Source: Pseudomonadales bacterium
Lineage (GTDB): Bacteria; Pseudomonadota; Gammaproteobacteria; Pseudomonadales; Pseudohongiellaceae
DNA length: 41,971 nt
Direction of reading: 5' to 3'
Assembly: GCA_022821865.1 (NCBI GenBank)
Contig: JAJECW010000137.1
Location: forward strand, 1 to 41,971
Under the pieces are notes generated by a model, which was given only the letters and a program-made list of their open reading frames with translations, was not told the DNA's origin and made no database searches. The position numbers were made by a program, and so were the translations under genes. Shown here one piece after another: positions 1-13,305 of the stretch (positions are counted from its first letter, which is position 1; every line of letters begins with the position of its first letter).

Positions 1-21
1 CCGAGCGGCTTTGCCGCTCGG
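1..21. repeat. GC-rich hairpin palindrome at window edge
   Basis: The arms CCGAGCGGC and GCCGCTCGG are perfect complements around a TTT loop. No T-run follows on the plus strand, so it is not a classical intrinsic terminator on that strand. It could end a gene lying left of the window or belong to the hairpin-rich accessory DNA that continues to position 160. Confidence 0.6.
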
Positions 22-79
22 GCGTCTTCATGTGTGGCGCCGCAATGATTCGGGGCATTCATGCTCGGCAGAGAGGGGC

Positions 80-160
80 AGTTCGTAAGCAAAACAAAAC
101 CACGCTTTTGTTTTGCGATAATGAAAAATTCCAGGGAGGGAATTTTTCAGAGAATACTTA
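80..160 (+). repeat. 81-bp double-hairpin repeat, copy 1
   Basis: Two perfect hairpins follow each other. The first (89-116) has 11-bp arms GCAAAACAAAA/TTTTGTTTTGC around CCACGC. The second (123-148) has 10-bp arms GAAAAATTCC/GGAATTTTTC around AGGGAG. The element ends with AGAGAATACTTA. A near-identical copy lies in inverted orientation at 23329-23409. I count three differences (positions 81, 87 and 118), all transitions and all outside stems and loops. It lies about 140 bp upstream of the ATPase gene at 302. The AT-rich stems stand out against GC-rich DNA. It could be a REP-like element, a small mobile element or a structured leader. Confidence 0.85.
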
Positions 161-301
161 GAAAATCTCGGCCAGTATTCGCAAACTATCAAAAATAGGG
201 GGTTATATACATGGTTAGACAACCGGCATTTCATCACGACTGTATCGGCGCAGTGGGCTAAGAGTGTTGTAAAAAGCGCATCATAATGCTATTTTTGCAA
301 C

Positions 302-1474
302 ATGTTTGAGCGTCGTATCCAACAATCTGTCGAAGATCTGCTAGCGGAACAGGCTGCGGTTGCGCTGTTGGGCTCGCGACAGGTCGGGAAGACCACCCTC
401 GCGCTCGAAATCGGTCGTTCGCGCAATGCGGCATACTTCGATCTGGAGAATCCGGCGGATCGGGCGGCGCTTGACAGCCCCGTCGATCTTCTTCCCCGAT
501 TCGAGGATATACTGGTCATCATCGACGAAATCCAGCGTTTGCCGGGATTGTTCGAACCCGTTCGCGGGTTGATCGACAGCTATCGGAGAAAAGGCAGGGG
601 AATCGGAAAATTCCTGTTTCTCGGGTCGGCTTCGATAGATCTGCTGCGACAGACTTCCGAATCGCTCGCGGGGCGCGTGGCCTATCGGGAACTGAATCCA
701 TTCGATCTGATCGAAGTCGCCGGTTCGGGCGACATGGCGATGGAACGACTCTGGCTGCGCGGCGGTTATCCAGATTCGTTTCTCGCCAAATCCGATCGCT
801 CCAGTATGAATTGGAGACGGGATTTTGTCCGCACTTACCTGGAGCGCGACATTCCGCAATTCGATTCCCGGGTGCCGGAAGAAACCTTGCGCCGATTCTG
901 GACCATGCTGGCCCACGGTCAGGGTAGCCTCCTGAATGCCGCAAAACTCGGCTCGGCCCTCGCGATAGATGTCCGCACACTCAATCGGTATCTGGACCTG
1001 CTGGTTGACCTCTTGCTCGTGCGCCGCCTTCAGCCTTGGCACGCGAATATCGGAAAACGTCTCGTCAGATCTCCCAAGATCTATTTGAGGGATACCGGAA
1101 TCCTCCACGGCCTGCTGAATCTTGAATCTCTCAAGGACATGCTGAGCCATCCGATAGCCGGAATGAGTTGGGAGGGATTTGTGGTCGAGAGCATTCTCAA
1201 CGTGGCGCCGCACTGGGTGCTGCCTTTTTTCTATCGAACCCAGCGCGGTGCGGAAGTCGATCTCGTTCTTGAGTTCAGCCCCGAAGAACGCTGGGGCATA
1301 GAGATAAAGCGTTCCATGTCCGCGCCAAATCCGTCCGCAGGATTCCATCGTGGTTGTGAAGATATTGGCGCCAAACGCCGCCTCGTCGTGTATTCGGGCA
1401 AACACACCTATATCCAGGCGGGAAAGGTGGAAACTTTACCGCTGGAGAAGTTCCTTGAGGAACTGGCCCGATGA
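302..1474 (+). CDS. AAA ATPase with C-terminal DUF4143 (PD-(D/E)XK-like) domain
   Basis: This 390-residue protein belongs to the AAA_14/DUF4143 family. The Walker A motif GSRQVGKTT has its lysine at residue 30, and a Walker B-like string (VIIDEIQRL) follows near residue 75. The C-terminal part carries AEVDLVLE and GIEIKRS, giving D320 and E334-x-K336, which fits the D...ExK signature of PD-(D/E)XK nucleases. DUF4143 is, as I recall, assigned to that superfamily; cleavage activity is not established. It closely resembles the gene at 22084-23271, sharing segments such as WLRGG, RTYLERD and GKRLVRSPK. Both have the 81-bp double hairpin upstream. No clear Shine-Dalgarno precedes the ATG. It is alone on its strand, with no visible partner. 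Confidence 0.85.
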   Translation: MFERRIQQSVEDLLAEQAAVALLGSRQVGKTTLALEIGRSRNAAYFDLENPADRAALDSPVDLLPRFEDILVIIDEIQRLPGLFEPVRGLIDSYRRKGRGIGKFLFLGSASIDLLRQTSESLAGRVAYRELNPFDLIEVAGSGDMAMERLWLRGGYPDSFLAKSDRSSMNWRRDFVRTYLERDIPQFDSRVPEETLRRFWTMLAHGQGSLLNAAKLGSALAIDVRTLNRYLDLLVDLLLVRRLQPWHANIGKRLVRSPKIYLRDTGILHGLLNLESLKDMLSHPIAGMSWEGFVVESILNVAPHWVLPFFYRTQRGAEVDLVLEFSPEERWGIEIKRSMSAPNPSAGFHRGCEDIGAKRRLVVYSGKHTYIQAGKVETLPLEKFLEELAR

Positions 1475-1604
1475 GTTGCCGACAAGGTGGCAGGCTCCTA
1501 GACTTGTTTGGTCGGGTTGACTGCGTATCATCTTTGGGGGCGTCCTCATTCTGTGCGCAGAATTACGGAAAAGTCCCTTTTTGTTTGAGAATAACGGAGA
1601 AGTT

Positions 1605-2369
1605 ATGAATCAGCCGGTTTGTCTGGTAATTGGCGCGGGGGCTGGAATAGGCGGGCAGGTGGGAAGGCGGTTTGCCCGGGAGGGGTTTCATGTTGCGCTT
1701 TGCCGCAGGACGGATGGGCAGGGTCTGAACCGACTGGTGGCTGAGATCGAACAGGAGGGTGGGGGCGCTTCGGGTTATCTGCTGAATGTGGTGAAGGAGA
1801 ACTCCATCGAAGAGCGCATCGCGGCAATTGAATCGGACATCGGGCCTATCGAGGTCGTTGTGTACAACCTTGGCGCCCAGGTCGGAGACCGTCCGCTGGA
1901 AGAGACGCCGCTGAAGGTTTTCGAGCTCGGTTGGCGCATGGCCACATTCGGCTTGTTCCGCACGGCTTCCGCGGTGTGCCCGCTCATGGCGAAACGCGGA
2001 GGCGGCACTCTGCTCGTCACCTCGGCAACGGCAGCCATGCGGGGCAATGCCGGGCAGCACTCCCACGCCGCGGCCATGGGCGGCAGACGCATGCTTTGCC
2101 AGTCCCTGAACGCCCAGTACGCCCCCCGAAACATCCACATTGCCCATATTGTGGTGGATGGCGCCGTGGACGCCCCGGACACCCTGGGGAAAATGCTGGG
2201 GCCGGAAAAATTCCAGCAGTTGCGCGAAACCCGGGGCGCCGAAGACGGCCTGTTGCTGCCGGACCAGATAGCTGAAACCTACTGGCATCTATACCGGCAG
2301 CATCGCTCGGCCTGGACCCACGAGATCGACCTGCGTCCCTGGTCCACCCTGCCCTGGTGGAATCACTGA
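1605..2369 (+). CDS. Atypical short-chain dehydrogenase/reductase family protein
   Basis: A 254-residue Rossmann-fold SDR. The nucleotide-binding motif GAGAGIG is at residues 10-16, the NAG-like YNLGA at 87-91 and the usual active-site serine near residue 140 (LVTSAT). The canonical YxxxK is absent: where it should lie the protein reads HAAAM (about 154-158). Oxidoreductase activity by the standard mechanism is therefore doubtful. The C-terminus ([12 protein letters not shown]) resembles a subgroup of SDRs known to vary at this site. ATG 1605 is chosen because AACGGAGAAG lies just upstream; an in-frame TTG at 1581 is less likely. The 3' end overlaps that of gltD by 7 bp, tail to tail. Substrate unknown. 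Confidence 0.8.
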   Translation: MNQPVCLVIGAGAGIGGQVGRRFAREGFHVALCRRTDGQGLNRLVAEIEQEGGGASGYLLNVVKENSIEERIAAIESDIGPIEVVVYNLGAQVGDRPLEETPLKVFELGWRMATFGLFRTASAVCPLMAKRGGGTLLVTSATAAMRGNAGQHSHAAAMGGRRMLCQSLNAQYAPRNIHIAHIVVDGAVDAPDTLGKMLGPEKFQQLRETRGAEDGLLLPDQIAETYWHLYRQHRSAWTHEIDLRPWSTLPWWNH

Positions 2370-3808
2370 AAGCGGCGGCTCAGGAACTCGTCGATTTTCT
2401 CGGCGACCTGACGGCCTTCATAGATGGCGCGCACCACAAGGGACTGGCCCCGGCGGCAATCGCCGGCGGCAAAGACCCTGGCCACATTGGTGCGGTAGTC
2501 GCCGTATTGCGCCTGATAGTTTGAACGCCGGTCGAGTTCGATGCCGAGCGGCTCGCTGACGTAATGTTCCGGGCCAAGGAATCCCATGGACAGCAGGATC
2601 AGGTCGGCTTTCCAGAATTTTTGCGTGCCGGGGATTTCCCGGAACGAGGAATCGACTTCCACGGTAACAATGCCCCGCAGGCTGCCATCGTCATTGCGCA
2701 GGAATTCCTTGCCGGAAATCGAATACACCCGGGGGTCGTCGCCGAATCTGCGGGCGGATTCCTCATGGCCGTAATCGACCCGGAAGATGATCGGCCACTG
2801 GGGCCAGGGATTGTCGGGGCCGCGGTCGCCGGGGGGTTTGGGCATGATTTCAAAATTCACGAGTGAACGGCAGCCGTGGCGCAGGGAAGTGCCGATGCAG
2901 TCGGTGCCGGTGTCGCCGCCGCCGATGACGATCACGTCCCGTCCCTTCGCGCTGATGTAGTCGCCGTCCGCAAGTTCCGAGTCAAGCAGGCTTTTGGTGT
3001 TTTTCAGCAGAAATTCCATGGCGAAATGCACTCCCGGCCCATCCCGCCGGGGGATTTGCAAGTCCCGCGGGGTGGTGGCGCCGGTGGCAAGCAGCAGGGC
3101 GTCATTCCCGGCGAACAATTGCCGCACATCAACGCCATTGGGCCCGCTGCCGCCAATATCGGCGTTTACCACGAAATTCACGCCCTCTTCCCGCAGCAGC
3201 TTGACCCGGCGGTCGACGAGTTCCTTCTCCAGCTTCATGTTGGGAATGCCATACATGAGCAGGCCGCCGATGCGGTCGTCTCGCTCGTACACCGTCACCT
3301 GGTGGCCTTGCAGATTCAGTTGCGCCGCGGCGGCAAGCCCCGCCGGGCCGGAACCAACGATGGCCACCTTGCGGCCGGTATCCGCGGCGCGGGCGCCGGC
3401 GGTGACCCAGCCCATCTCAAAACCCTTGTCGGCGATGGCGCATTCAATATTCTTGATGGTGACCGGCGGCTCGTTGATGCCAAGCACGCAGGCGCCTTCG
3501 CAAGGGGCCGGGCAGACCCGGCCGGTGAATTCCGGGAAGTTGTTGGTCTTGTGCAGGCGGTCTAGAGCGTCTTTCCATCTGCCCTTGTAGACGAGATCGT
3601 TCCACTCGGGAATCAGGTTGTAGACCGGGCAGCCGTCTTCGGATTGACAGAATGGCACGCCGCAGTCCATGCAGCGGGCGCCCTGCACGGTGAGCAGCGG
3701 CTCCTGGCGTTCGGTGTAGATTTCACGGAAATCCACGAGCCGCTCCACGGCGTCGCGGTAAGGAGCGGTTTCCCGCGCGTATTCCTTGAATCCGGTTGGT
3801 TTGCCCAT
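2363..3808 (-). CDS. gltD: Glutamate synthase small subunit (NADPH-dependent)
   Basis: GltD passes electrons from NADPH through FAD and iron-sulfur clusters to GltB for glutamate synthesis from glutamine and 2-oxoglutarate. The N-terminus carries the cysteine-rich 4Fe-4S region (CMDCGVPFC, then [13 protein letters not shown]). A first dinucleotide-binding motif [14 protein letters not shown] and a second GGGDTGTDC follow. ATG 3808 gives 481 residues, close to the family norm, with the usual MGKPTGF start. An in-frame TTG at 3859 would overlap the gltB stop and add 17 residues. It lies directly downstream of gltB on the same strand, so the two probably form one operon. Its stop overlaps the convergent SDR gene. 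Confidence 0.95.
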   Translation of the reverse strand: MGKPTGFKEYARETAPYRDAVERLVDFREIYTERQEPLLTVQGARCMDCGVPFCQSEDGCPVYNLIPEWNDLVYKGRWKDALDRLHKTNNFPEFTGRVCPAPCEGACVLGINEPPVTIKNIECAIADKGFEMGWVTAGARAADTGRKVAIVGSGPAGLAAAAQLNLQGHQVTVYERDDRIGGLLMYGIPNMKLEKELVDRRVKLLREEGVNFVVNADIGGSGPNGVDVRQLFAGNDALLLATGATTPRDLQIPRRDGPGVHFAMEFLLKNTKSLLDSELADGDYISAKGRDVIVIGGGDTGTDCIGTSLRHGCRSLVNFEIMPKPPGDRGPDNPWPQWPIIFRVDYGHEESARRFGDDPRVYSISGKEFLRNDDGSLRGIVTVEVDSSFREIPGTQKFWKADLILLSMGFLGPEHYVSEPLGIELDRRSNYQAQYGDYRTNVARVFAAGDCRRGQSLVVRAIYEGRQVAEKIDEFLSRRFQ

Positions 3809-3855
3809 GTCGCTGTCAGAATTCCCTTGGCCCGTTGCCCTGAATCCGTTCACGC

Positions 3856-8421
<4,566 letters not shown>

Positions 8422-8589
8422 GGAAACTCGATCCGGTCTTGCAATGGGTCCACTCCCGGCGCGGATCACCTTGCCTGGGAACATTCATGGAGCGGAGCTT
8501 AATCCAGACCGGCATCGCGAGAACCGGGGACGAGCCTTTACCGTGGCTTCTCGAATACTTCCGGTTCCCTGCGTCCGAGAGGGCCGCCC

Positions 8590-8617
8590 AACATAACACC
8601 AGCGCAAAATTTGTCAA
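8590..8617 (-). promoter_or_regulatory. Sigma-70 promoter for gltBD
   Basis: On the minus strand, TTGACA (8617-8612) and TATGTT (8595-8590) are separated by 16 bp. The -35 box is a perfect consensus match. Transcription would start near 8583, giving a leader of about 160 nt before ATG 8421. Confidence 0.75.
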
Positions 8618-8647
8618 GCGAGGTGCGGGCGGCCCCGAGCCGGATTT

Positions 8648-8660
8648 CGTGAAGTTCACG
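8648..8660. promoter_or_regulatory. Dyad upstream of the gltBD promoter, possible operator
   Basis: CGTGAA and TTCACG form an inverted repeat around one base, about 30 bp upstream of the -35 box. The position suits an activator site. No specific regulator is recognised. The remaining DNA between 8422 and 8729 shows no gene. Confidence 0.4.
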
Positions 8661-8729
8661 ATTTTCGCCCCACCCGCGCTGAAATACGGCGAACTTATGG
8701 GACAGCACACTGGTTGAGCGCGTTGCGAC

Positions 8730-9848
8730 CTACATCAAACCATTTACCGCACGAATCCGGTGGCTTTCGCTGTCGGTGACATAGACCACCCCGTTGCGGA
8801 TGCAAACGCCGTGTGGCCGATTCAGCTTGCAGCCCAGCGGGTCGCCATCGGGGCCGTCGCCGCGCTCGCCATTGCCGAGAATCGTGTCGATCGTGCCCGT
8901 GTCCAGGGACATGCGGCGGATGACGTGATTTTCGGTGTCGACGATGTACAGCGAATTGTCCCGGCTGGACCAGGCAATGCCCTTGGGGCCGTTGAAAGTG
9001 CAGTCCAGCGCCGGGCCGCCATCGCCATCGTAGCCGCGCTCCCCGGTGCCGGCGATGCGTTGCAGGCGGTCGCCCCGCAGGTCGAGCCGGTACACCGCGT
9101 TGCCTTCCCGCAGCACCAGATAGGCCATGCCGTCCGCCGCCACGTCGATGGAGCGCGGCCCGAGCAGGGGCGTGCCGGTCATGGGGCCGCTGTCCGGCGT
9201 CGGCTCGCGTTCCCCGGTTCCGGCGATGGTGCCGATCATGCCGGTTTCGCGGTCCACCCGGCGCAGGCGGCTGTTGCCGATATCGCAGATCAGCAGGTTG
9301 CCCCCAGGGTCGAAGGCAATCGAATGCGGCTGCCGCAATTGTGAGAGCACCGCCGGCTGTCCATCGCCGCCATATCCCGGCTCGCCATTGCCCGCCAGCG
9401 TGGTGACCAGCCCGAGCCGGCCGTCGATTCGACGCACGGTATGGGAATCGCGCTCGACGATGAACAGATTGCCGTCATTCCAGCGGATTTCGTGCGGTGC
9501 CGAGAAAGGCGTTTCCGCCGGAGTGCGGGATTCGGCTTCCCAGCCCTTTTCGCCATTGCCGGCGACCGTGGACAGCCGGTTGGTTTCCAGATCGACCCGC
9601 CGGGTGCGGCCCGTGTCCACCTCGCAGAAATACAGGGCGCCATCGGGGCCGAACACCACCCCGTAGGGATTATTGATCGGCGCCGCGGTTGCCTCCGAAC
9701 CGTCTCGGGGCTCGGCTTCATAGCCCGCGACGCCATTGCCGGCAATCGTCGCCACCGTGCTCCCCTGGGCAAGCAGCGGCCTTCCGGCAAGGCCAATTCC
9801 CGCATACAGACCGGTTTGCAGGAACCGGCGACGAGTCGAATGAATCAT
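8730..9848 (-). CDS. Tat-exported NHL-repeat beta-propeller protein
   Basis: A 372-residue protein from ATG 9848. It begins with a twin-arginine-type signal (STRRRFLQTG) and a hydrophobic stretch ending in LLAQ, so it is probably exported folded to the periplasm. The mature part has about six NHL-like repeats, each marked by an AGNG or AGTG turn (TIAGNGVAGY, TVAGNGEKGW, TLAGNGEPGY, TIAGTGERE, RIAGTGERGY, TILGNGERGD) followed by strands such as NSRLRRVD. This fits a six-bladed propeller. Such proteins bind ligands or act as lyases or lactonases; no catalytic residues can be assigned here. A longer upstream start would displace the signal. It is divergent from the dienelactone hydrolase gene, 145 bp apart. 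Confidence 0.8.
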   Translation of the reverse strand: MIHSTRRRFLQTGLYAGIGLAGRPLLAQGSTVATIAGNGVAGYEAEPRDGSEATAAPINNPYGVVFGPDGALYFCEVDTGRTRRVDLETNRLSTVAGNGEKGWEAESRTPAETPFSAPHEIRWNDGNLFIVERDSHTVRRIDGRLGLVTTLAGNGEPGYGGDGQPAVLSQLRQPHSIAFDPGGNLLICDIGNSRLRRVDRETGMIGTIAGTGEREPTPDSGPMTGTPLLGPRSIDVAADGMAYLVLREGNAVYRLDLRGDRLQRIAGTGERGYDGDGGPALDCTFNGPKGIAWSSRDNSLYIVDTENHVIRRMSLDTGTIDTILGNGERGDGPDGDPLGCKLNRPHGVCIRNGVVYVTDSESHRIRAVNGLM

Positions 9849-9993
9849 GGCGCATACCTCGCTGGCGTGAAACCTGACTATACCGCAACGCGCCGGGAAG
9901 AAAACCTGTGCGCAGGCTCGGGATTCCCCGCTGGCCATTCGTCACGGTTTAGGGTAAAAGGACACTTCAGTTACCGGCTTGGAGGATGCCGCA

Positions 9994-10869
9994 ATGTGTG
10001 ACGAAAGAACGCAGTTCGATGCGGACAAATACCTTCGCGGCGGCGAAATCAGCCGCCGGGATTTTGGACGGGTTTCAGCCACCGTAGGGCTTGGCATGAT
10101 GCTGCCCGGCATGGCCAATGCTCAGGAACTCGGCGAGCGCGACGTGGAAATCACCACCCCGGACGGGGTCGCCGACTGCTACTTCACCTATCCCGTATCC
10201 GGCAGCCACGCCGCGGTGCTCGTCTGGCCCGATATTCTCGGCCTGCGCCCGGCATTCCGCGAAATGGGCCGCCGGCTGGCGTCGGCGGGCTATTCGGTAT
10301 TGACCGTCAACCCCTTTTACCGCAGCGCGCGTTCTCCCGTGGTGGGCGAAGGCGCCAGTTTCAGCCAGCCGGAAACACGGGAAATCGTTCTGCCCATGCG
10401 GCGGGCGCTCAGCGCCGAAACCGATTTCAGCGATGCCAGGGCCTTCGTCTCCTGGCTCGATGAACAGGACGAAGTCGATACCAGCCGCAGCATCGGCGCC
10501 ACCGGCTATTGCATGGGCGGCCCCATGGTCATGCGCACGGTGGCGGTGATGGCGAACCGGCTTGGCGCCGGAGCGACTTTCCACGGCGGCGGCCTCGCTT
10601 CGGATTCCGACGACAGCCCGCATCTGCTCATTCCCGATACCCGGGCGCACATGCTGCATGCGGTTGCGGAGAACGACGACGAAGCCGACCCGGAAGCCAA
10701 GAACACCCTGCGCGCCGCCTATGACGCCGCGGGCATTCCGGCGGAGATTGAAGTCTACGAAGGCACCTTGCACGGCTGGTGCCCGACGGATTCGCAGGTC
10801 TACCATGAAGCCCAGGCCGAACGCGCCTGGAGCCGCATGCTCAACCTTTTCGAGACCGCACTTGCCTGA
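9994..10869 (+). CDS. Tat-exported dienelactone hydrolase family protein
   Basis: A 291-residue alpha/beta hydrolase of the dienelactone hydrolase family. The N-terminus has a twin-arginine motif (SRRDFG, residues 20-25) and a hydrophobic core ending ANAQ near 44. The nucleophile elbow GYCMGG has Cys173, the family's usual nucleophile. An acidic stretch ENDDEAD (about 227-233) should supply the Asp, and LHGW has His260. Start 9994 is chosen because GGAGG lies 8 bp upstream. It probably hydrolyses lactones or esters in the periplasm; the substrate is unknown. It is followed after 35 bp by a membrane protein gene on the same strand, so the two may be co-transcribed. Confidence 0.85.
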   Translation: MCDERTQFDADKYLRGGEISRRDFGRVSATVGLGMMLPGMANAQELGERDVEITTPDGVADCYFTYPVSGSHAAVLVWPDILGLRPAFREMGRRLASAGYSVLTVNPFYRSARSPVVGEGASFSQPETREIVLPMRRALSAETDFSDARAFVSWLDEQDEVDTSRSIGATGYCMGGPMVMRTVAVMANRLGAGATFHGGGLASDSDDSPHLLIPDTRAHMLHAVAENDDEADPEAKNTLRAAYDAAGIPAEIEVYEGTLHGWCPTDSQVYHEAQAERAWSRMLNLFETALA

Positions 10870-10904
10870 ACCGGGGCCTGGAAAGCCAGCATCATTGGCA
10901 AGAC

Positions 10905-11654
10905 ATGACTGATTCCAGCCAGGGGAAGGCTTCGCCGCTGCCCCATGCCGCCGACGCCGCAGGAGACAGCGGCGGCCCGCAGGTCCGGGTGCTGACGCTG
11001 ATCGCGCTGATTCTTGCGGCGCTGGCGCTGCCCGGTTTCGTCCTGCGTTATCAGGCGGCGGGCGAGTTGCAGCTCATCCACAGCCTGCTGTGCGTGTTTC
11101 TGGCGGTCAATCTGCTGATCTGCTACTGGGAAGCCTGCCTGTTCTTCCAGCGCGACTATATCGAGAAGCGCAGCGCATACTGGCGGGAGCGGCAGCAAGC
11201 CGGGGGCGGTCTGGCGATAGCCGAGTTCTTTTTCGGCAAAGTCTCCGCCGCCAGGGTTTTCTCGCCAAAACTGTGGGCCGATGTGTGGGCAACCTACACC
11301 TGCTACGACACCGCCTTTGCCGACCGCAAGAGCTTCGGCTTCAATGCCGATGTGGGCAATGGCTTTGTCACCACGATTCCCACGGTGCTGCTCTATCTGG
11401 CTTTCGCCGGCGGATTCCTGCCAGCCCTGGCCGCTGGCCTGCTCGGCCTCATGCTGTTCTGGCAGCAAACCTATGTGACCAGCGTCTATCTGGCTTCTTT
11501 CTTCATCGCCGGAAGGCACCGGGAAATCAACCGGCGCGAGCTTTGCCTGTGGGTCATTGGCTCGAATTGCCCCTGGGTGCTGTTTCCCCTGCTCGGGCTG
11601 TATGTTTCCCTGTGTCTCGTGCTCGATGGCAACTACGGCGTCCTGGGGCTCTGA
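10905..11654 (+). CDS. Multi-pass inner membrane protein of unknown function
   Basis: A 249-residue protein I do not recognise. The first 25 residues are polar. Hydrophobic segments follow at about 27-49, 55-81, three closely packed between 150 and 200, and a last region at about 214-241, suggesting five or six membrane spans. A soluble loop (about 85-145) is rich in aromatic and charged residues (YIEKRSAYWRERQQ, YTCYDTAFADRKSFGF). It lies 35 bp after the dienelactone hydrolase gene on the same strand and ends 12 bp from the convergent FAD oxidoreductase gene. No catalytic motif is visible. Confidence 0.75.
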   Translation: MTDSSQGKASPLPHAADAAGDSGGPQVRVLTLIALILAALALPGFVLRYQAAGELQLIHSLLCVFLAVNLLICYWEACLFFQRDYIEKRSAYWRERQQAGGGLAIAEFFFGKVSAARVFSPKLWADVWATYTCYDTAFADRKSFGFNADVGNGFVTTIPTVLLYLAFAGGFLPALAAGLLGLMLFWQQTYVTSVYLASFFIAGRHREINRRELCLWVIGSNCPWVLFPLLGLYVSLCLVLDGNYGVLGL

Positions 11655-11666
11655 CAGTTTCCGGCA

Positions 11667-13025
11667 TCAGGCCTTGCGGAAGCGCCAGCCGTACATCATG
11701 CGGCCATAGAAGTTGAACCACTTCTTCGTTTCCGCATCGTCAAAGGGATAATCGGCGCCGAGTTGCCGCGCCGTGGCCAGACCCGAGACAAAACACGTCT
11801 CCTGGCTGTTGACCAGGGTGTGGGCGCCGCAGTGCCAGCTTCGCCGCCGGCCCTGAATGAAGCGGAACAGATGCACCAGCAGCGTGATATGGCGCACATC
11901 GTGGACCACATGCTGGAACCACCAGCGCTTGACGATCTTGCCCTGGTCGATGGGGCTGACGGGATTGTAAGTCACCAGGCAGGGTTTGTCCGAAGGCTTC
12001 GCCCAGGGCTGCTGGTTGTGCATGATGTAGGTGATTTCGTAGTTGTCGGGCCGAGCGCCGTATTGTTCGATGTGGTTGCTGCGGGTTTCCAGCGCCGCGG
12101 CCTCGTTTTCCGGCAGTAGCGAACTGTCCCAATGCACAACGGCGTGATTATGCAATTCGCTTTCGTAGCGAATCGAGGACAGCAGCCAGCCTTCGAACAG
12201 GCTGGCCTTGTCCAGGGCCATCAGGGTCTGGTTGGCATTGCAGGCGAACACCACCTCATCAAAAGTCTCGCGCTCGCCCTTCTCGTCCTCGATGATGACC
12301 TCGTCCTCGCGCCGGAACACCTTGCGCACCGGGCGGTTGAGATGGATCCGGTCGCTGAATTCCGCGGTGAGCTTCCGGTAGATGTTGCGGGTGCCGCCTT
12401 CCCAGGTCTGCATGGGCGTTGCCTTGACGATGTCGAAGAATTCCAGATAGCGGCAGAACAGCGAGGCCGGCATGTCGAAGACATTGGTGGCCATCAGGAA
12501 GTTGACGAACATGGGTTTGAGGACCTTGTAGCGGAAATCGCCGGAGTACCCACCGAAATTGAGCACGGTTCCCATGCTGAGGTAATTGAAGGGATTGAGC
12601 GCATTGAGGAACTTCGACCGGGTCCGGTTGAGGCCCCCGAACCACTGCAGGCGCCCCAGCAATCGCTGGAACCGGTCGATTTCCTCCCGCAACTGCCCGC
12701 TGATGTCGGTGTCGAGGTCGTGGGCGTAGATTCCGCCCCGGTACTTCACGCTATAACTGAACTTCGTGTCCACCAGCTTGACGCCGAGTTGCCGGGTCAG
12801 CAGCAGGATGTGGTGGTACACCGTGGGAATGCAGGCTGTGACCGATATGTCGAAGGGAATCGATGAAGCGTCGGCCTGGGGCATGTCGGCGGTAACGGCA
12901 TTGCCGCCCACCTCCGGGTTGGCTTCAAACACGCGGAAATCAAAGCGGTCGGGATGCTGGTGCAGGGCCCAGGCCGCGCCGAGGCCGGAAACCCCTCCTC
13001 CGACTATGGCTATTTTTCTTGGCAT
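11667..13025 (-). CDS. FAD/NAD(P)-dependent amine-oxidase-like oxidoreductase
   Basis: A 452-residue flavoprotein. The N-terminus carries the dinucleotide-binding motif IAIVGGGVSGLGAAW and the follow-up FEANPEVGGNA, typical of amine oxidase/phytoene-desaturase-like proteins. The best match from memory is the predicted NAD/FAD-binding group of COG2907. The C-terminal FVSGLATARQLGADYPFD resembles its flavin-binding end. Start 13025 is set by GAGGAGG about 6 bp upstream. It follows yggX by 10 bp and is probably the last gene of the asmA-mutY-yggX unit. The substrate is unknown. Confidence 0.8.
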   Translation of the reverse strand: MPRKIAIVGGGVSGLGAAWALHQHPDRFDFRVFEANPEVGGNAVTADMPQADASSIPFDISVTACIPTVYHHILLLTRQLGVKLVDTKFSYSVKYRGGIYAHDLDTDISGQLREEIDRFQRLLGRLQWFGGLNRTRSKFLNALNPFNYLSMGTVLNFGGYSGDFRYKVLKPMFVNFLMATNVFDMPASLFCRYLEFFDIVKATPMQTWEGGTRNIYRKLTAEFSDRIHLNRPVRKVFRREDEVIIEDEKGERETFDEVVFACNANQTLMALDKASLFEGWLLSSIRYESELHNHAVVHWDSSLLPENEAAALETRSNHIEQYGARPDNYEITYIMHNQQPWAKPSDKPCLVTYNPVSPIDQGKIVKRWWFQHVVHDVRHITLLVHLFRFIQGRRRSWHCGAHTLVNSQETCFVSGLATARQLGADYPFDDAETKKWFNFYGRMMYGWRFRKA

Positions 13026-13035
13026 TGCCGCCTCC

Positions 13036-13305
13036 TCACTCCGGCGGGACATAGCCTGCGGCGCGATCGAAGTCCTGGTTGTCGAGGAATTTTTCCATTT
13101 GCCCGGTGAGGTATTTGCGGTCGGCGGCACTGGCGAGGCTTAGCTGCTTTTCGTTGATGAGCATGGTCTGCTGGGCGAGCCATTCGCGCCAGGCTTGCCG
13201 GGATACCGTCTGGAAGATTTGCTGGCCCTTTTCCCCGGGATACGGCGGCGCGGGCAGGCCTGGGAGTTCCTTGCCATATTTTCTGCAATGCACCATTCGC
13301 GTCAT
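13036..13305 (-). CDS. yggX: Probable Fe(2+)-trafficking protein YggX
   Basis: An 89-residue protein with the family signature near the N-terminus (CRKYGKELPGL, PPYPGEKGQ) and the usual ending YVPPE. YggX proteins are linked to iron handling and protection of iron-sulfur proteins from oxidative damage. The start overlaps the mutY stop by 4 bp (ATGA), so translation is probably coupled. MutY itself carries an iron-sulfur cluster, and mutY-yggX linkage is known in other Gammaproteobacteria. Confidence 0.95.
   Translation of the reverse strand: MTRMVHCRKYGKELPGLPAPPYPGEKGQQIFQTVSRQAWREWLAQQTMLINEKQLSLASAADRKYLTGQMEKFLDNQDFDRAAGYVPPE

Noticed and set aside
28-237. A minus-strand 69-residue open frame sharing a peptide with a plus-strand frame at 23291-23566
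   Set aside because: The shared peptide comes only from the 81-bp hairpin repeat read in one frame. Neither frame has a ribosome-binding site, and the sequences diverge where the repeat ends.
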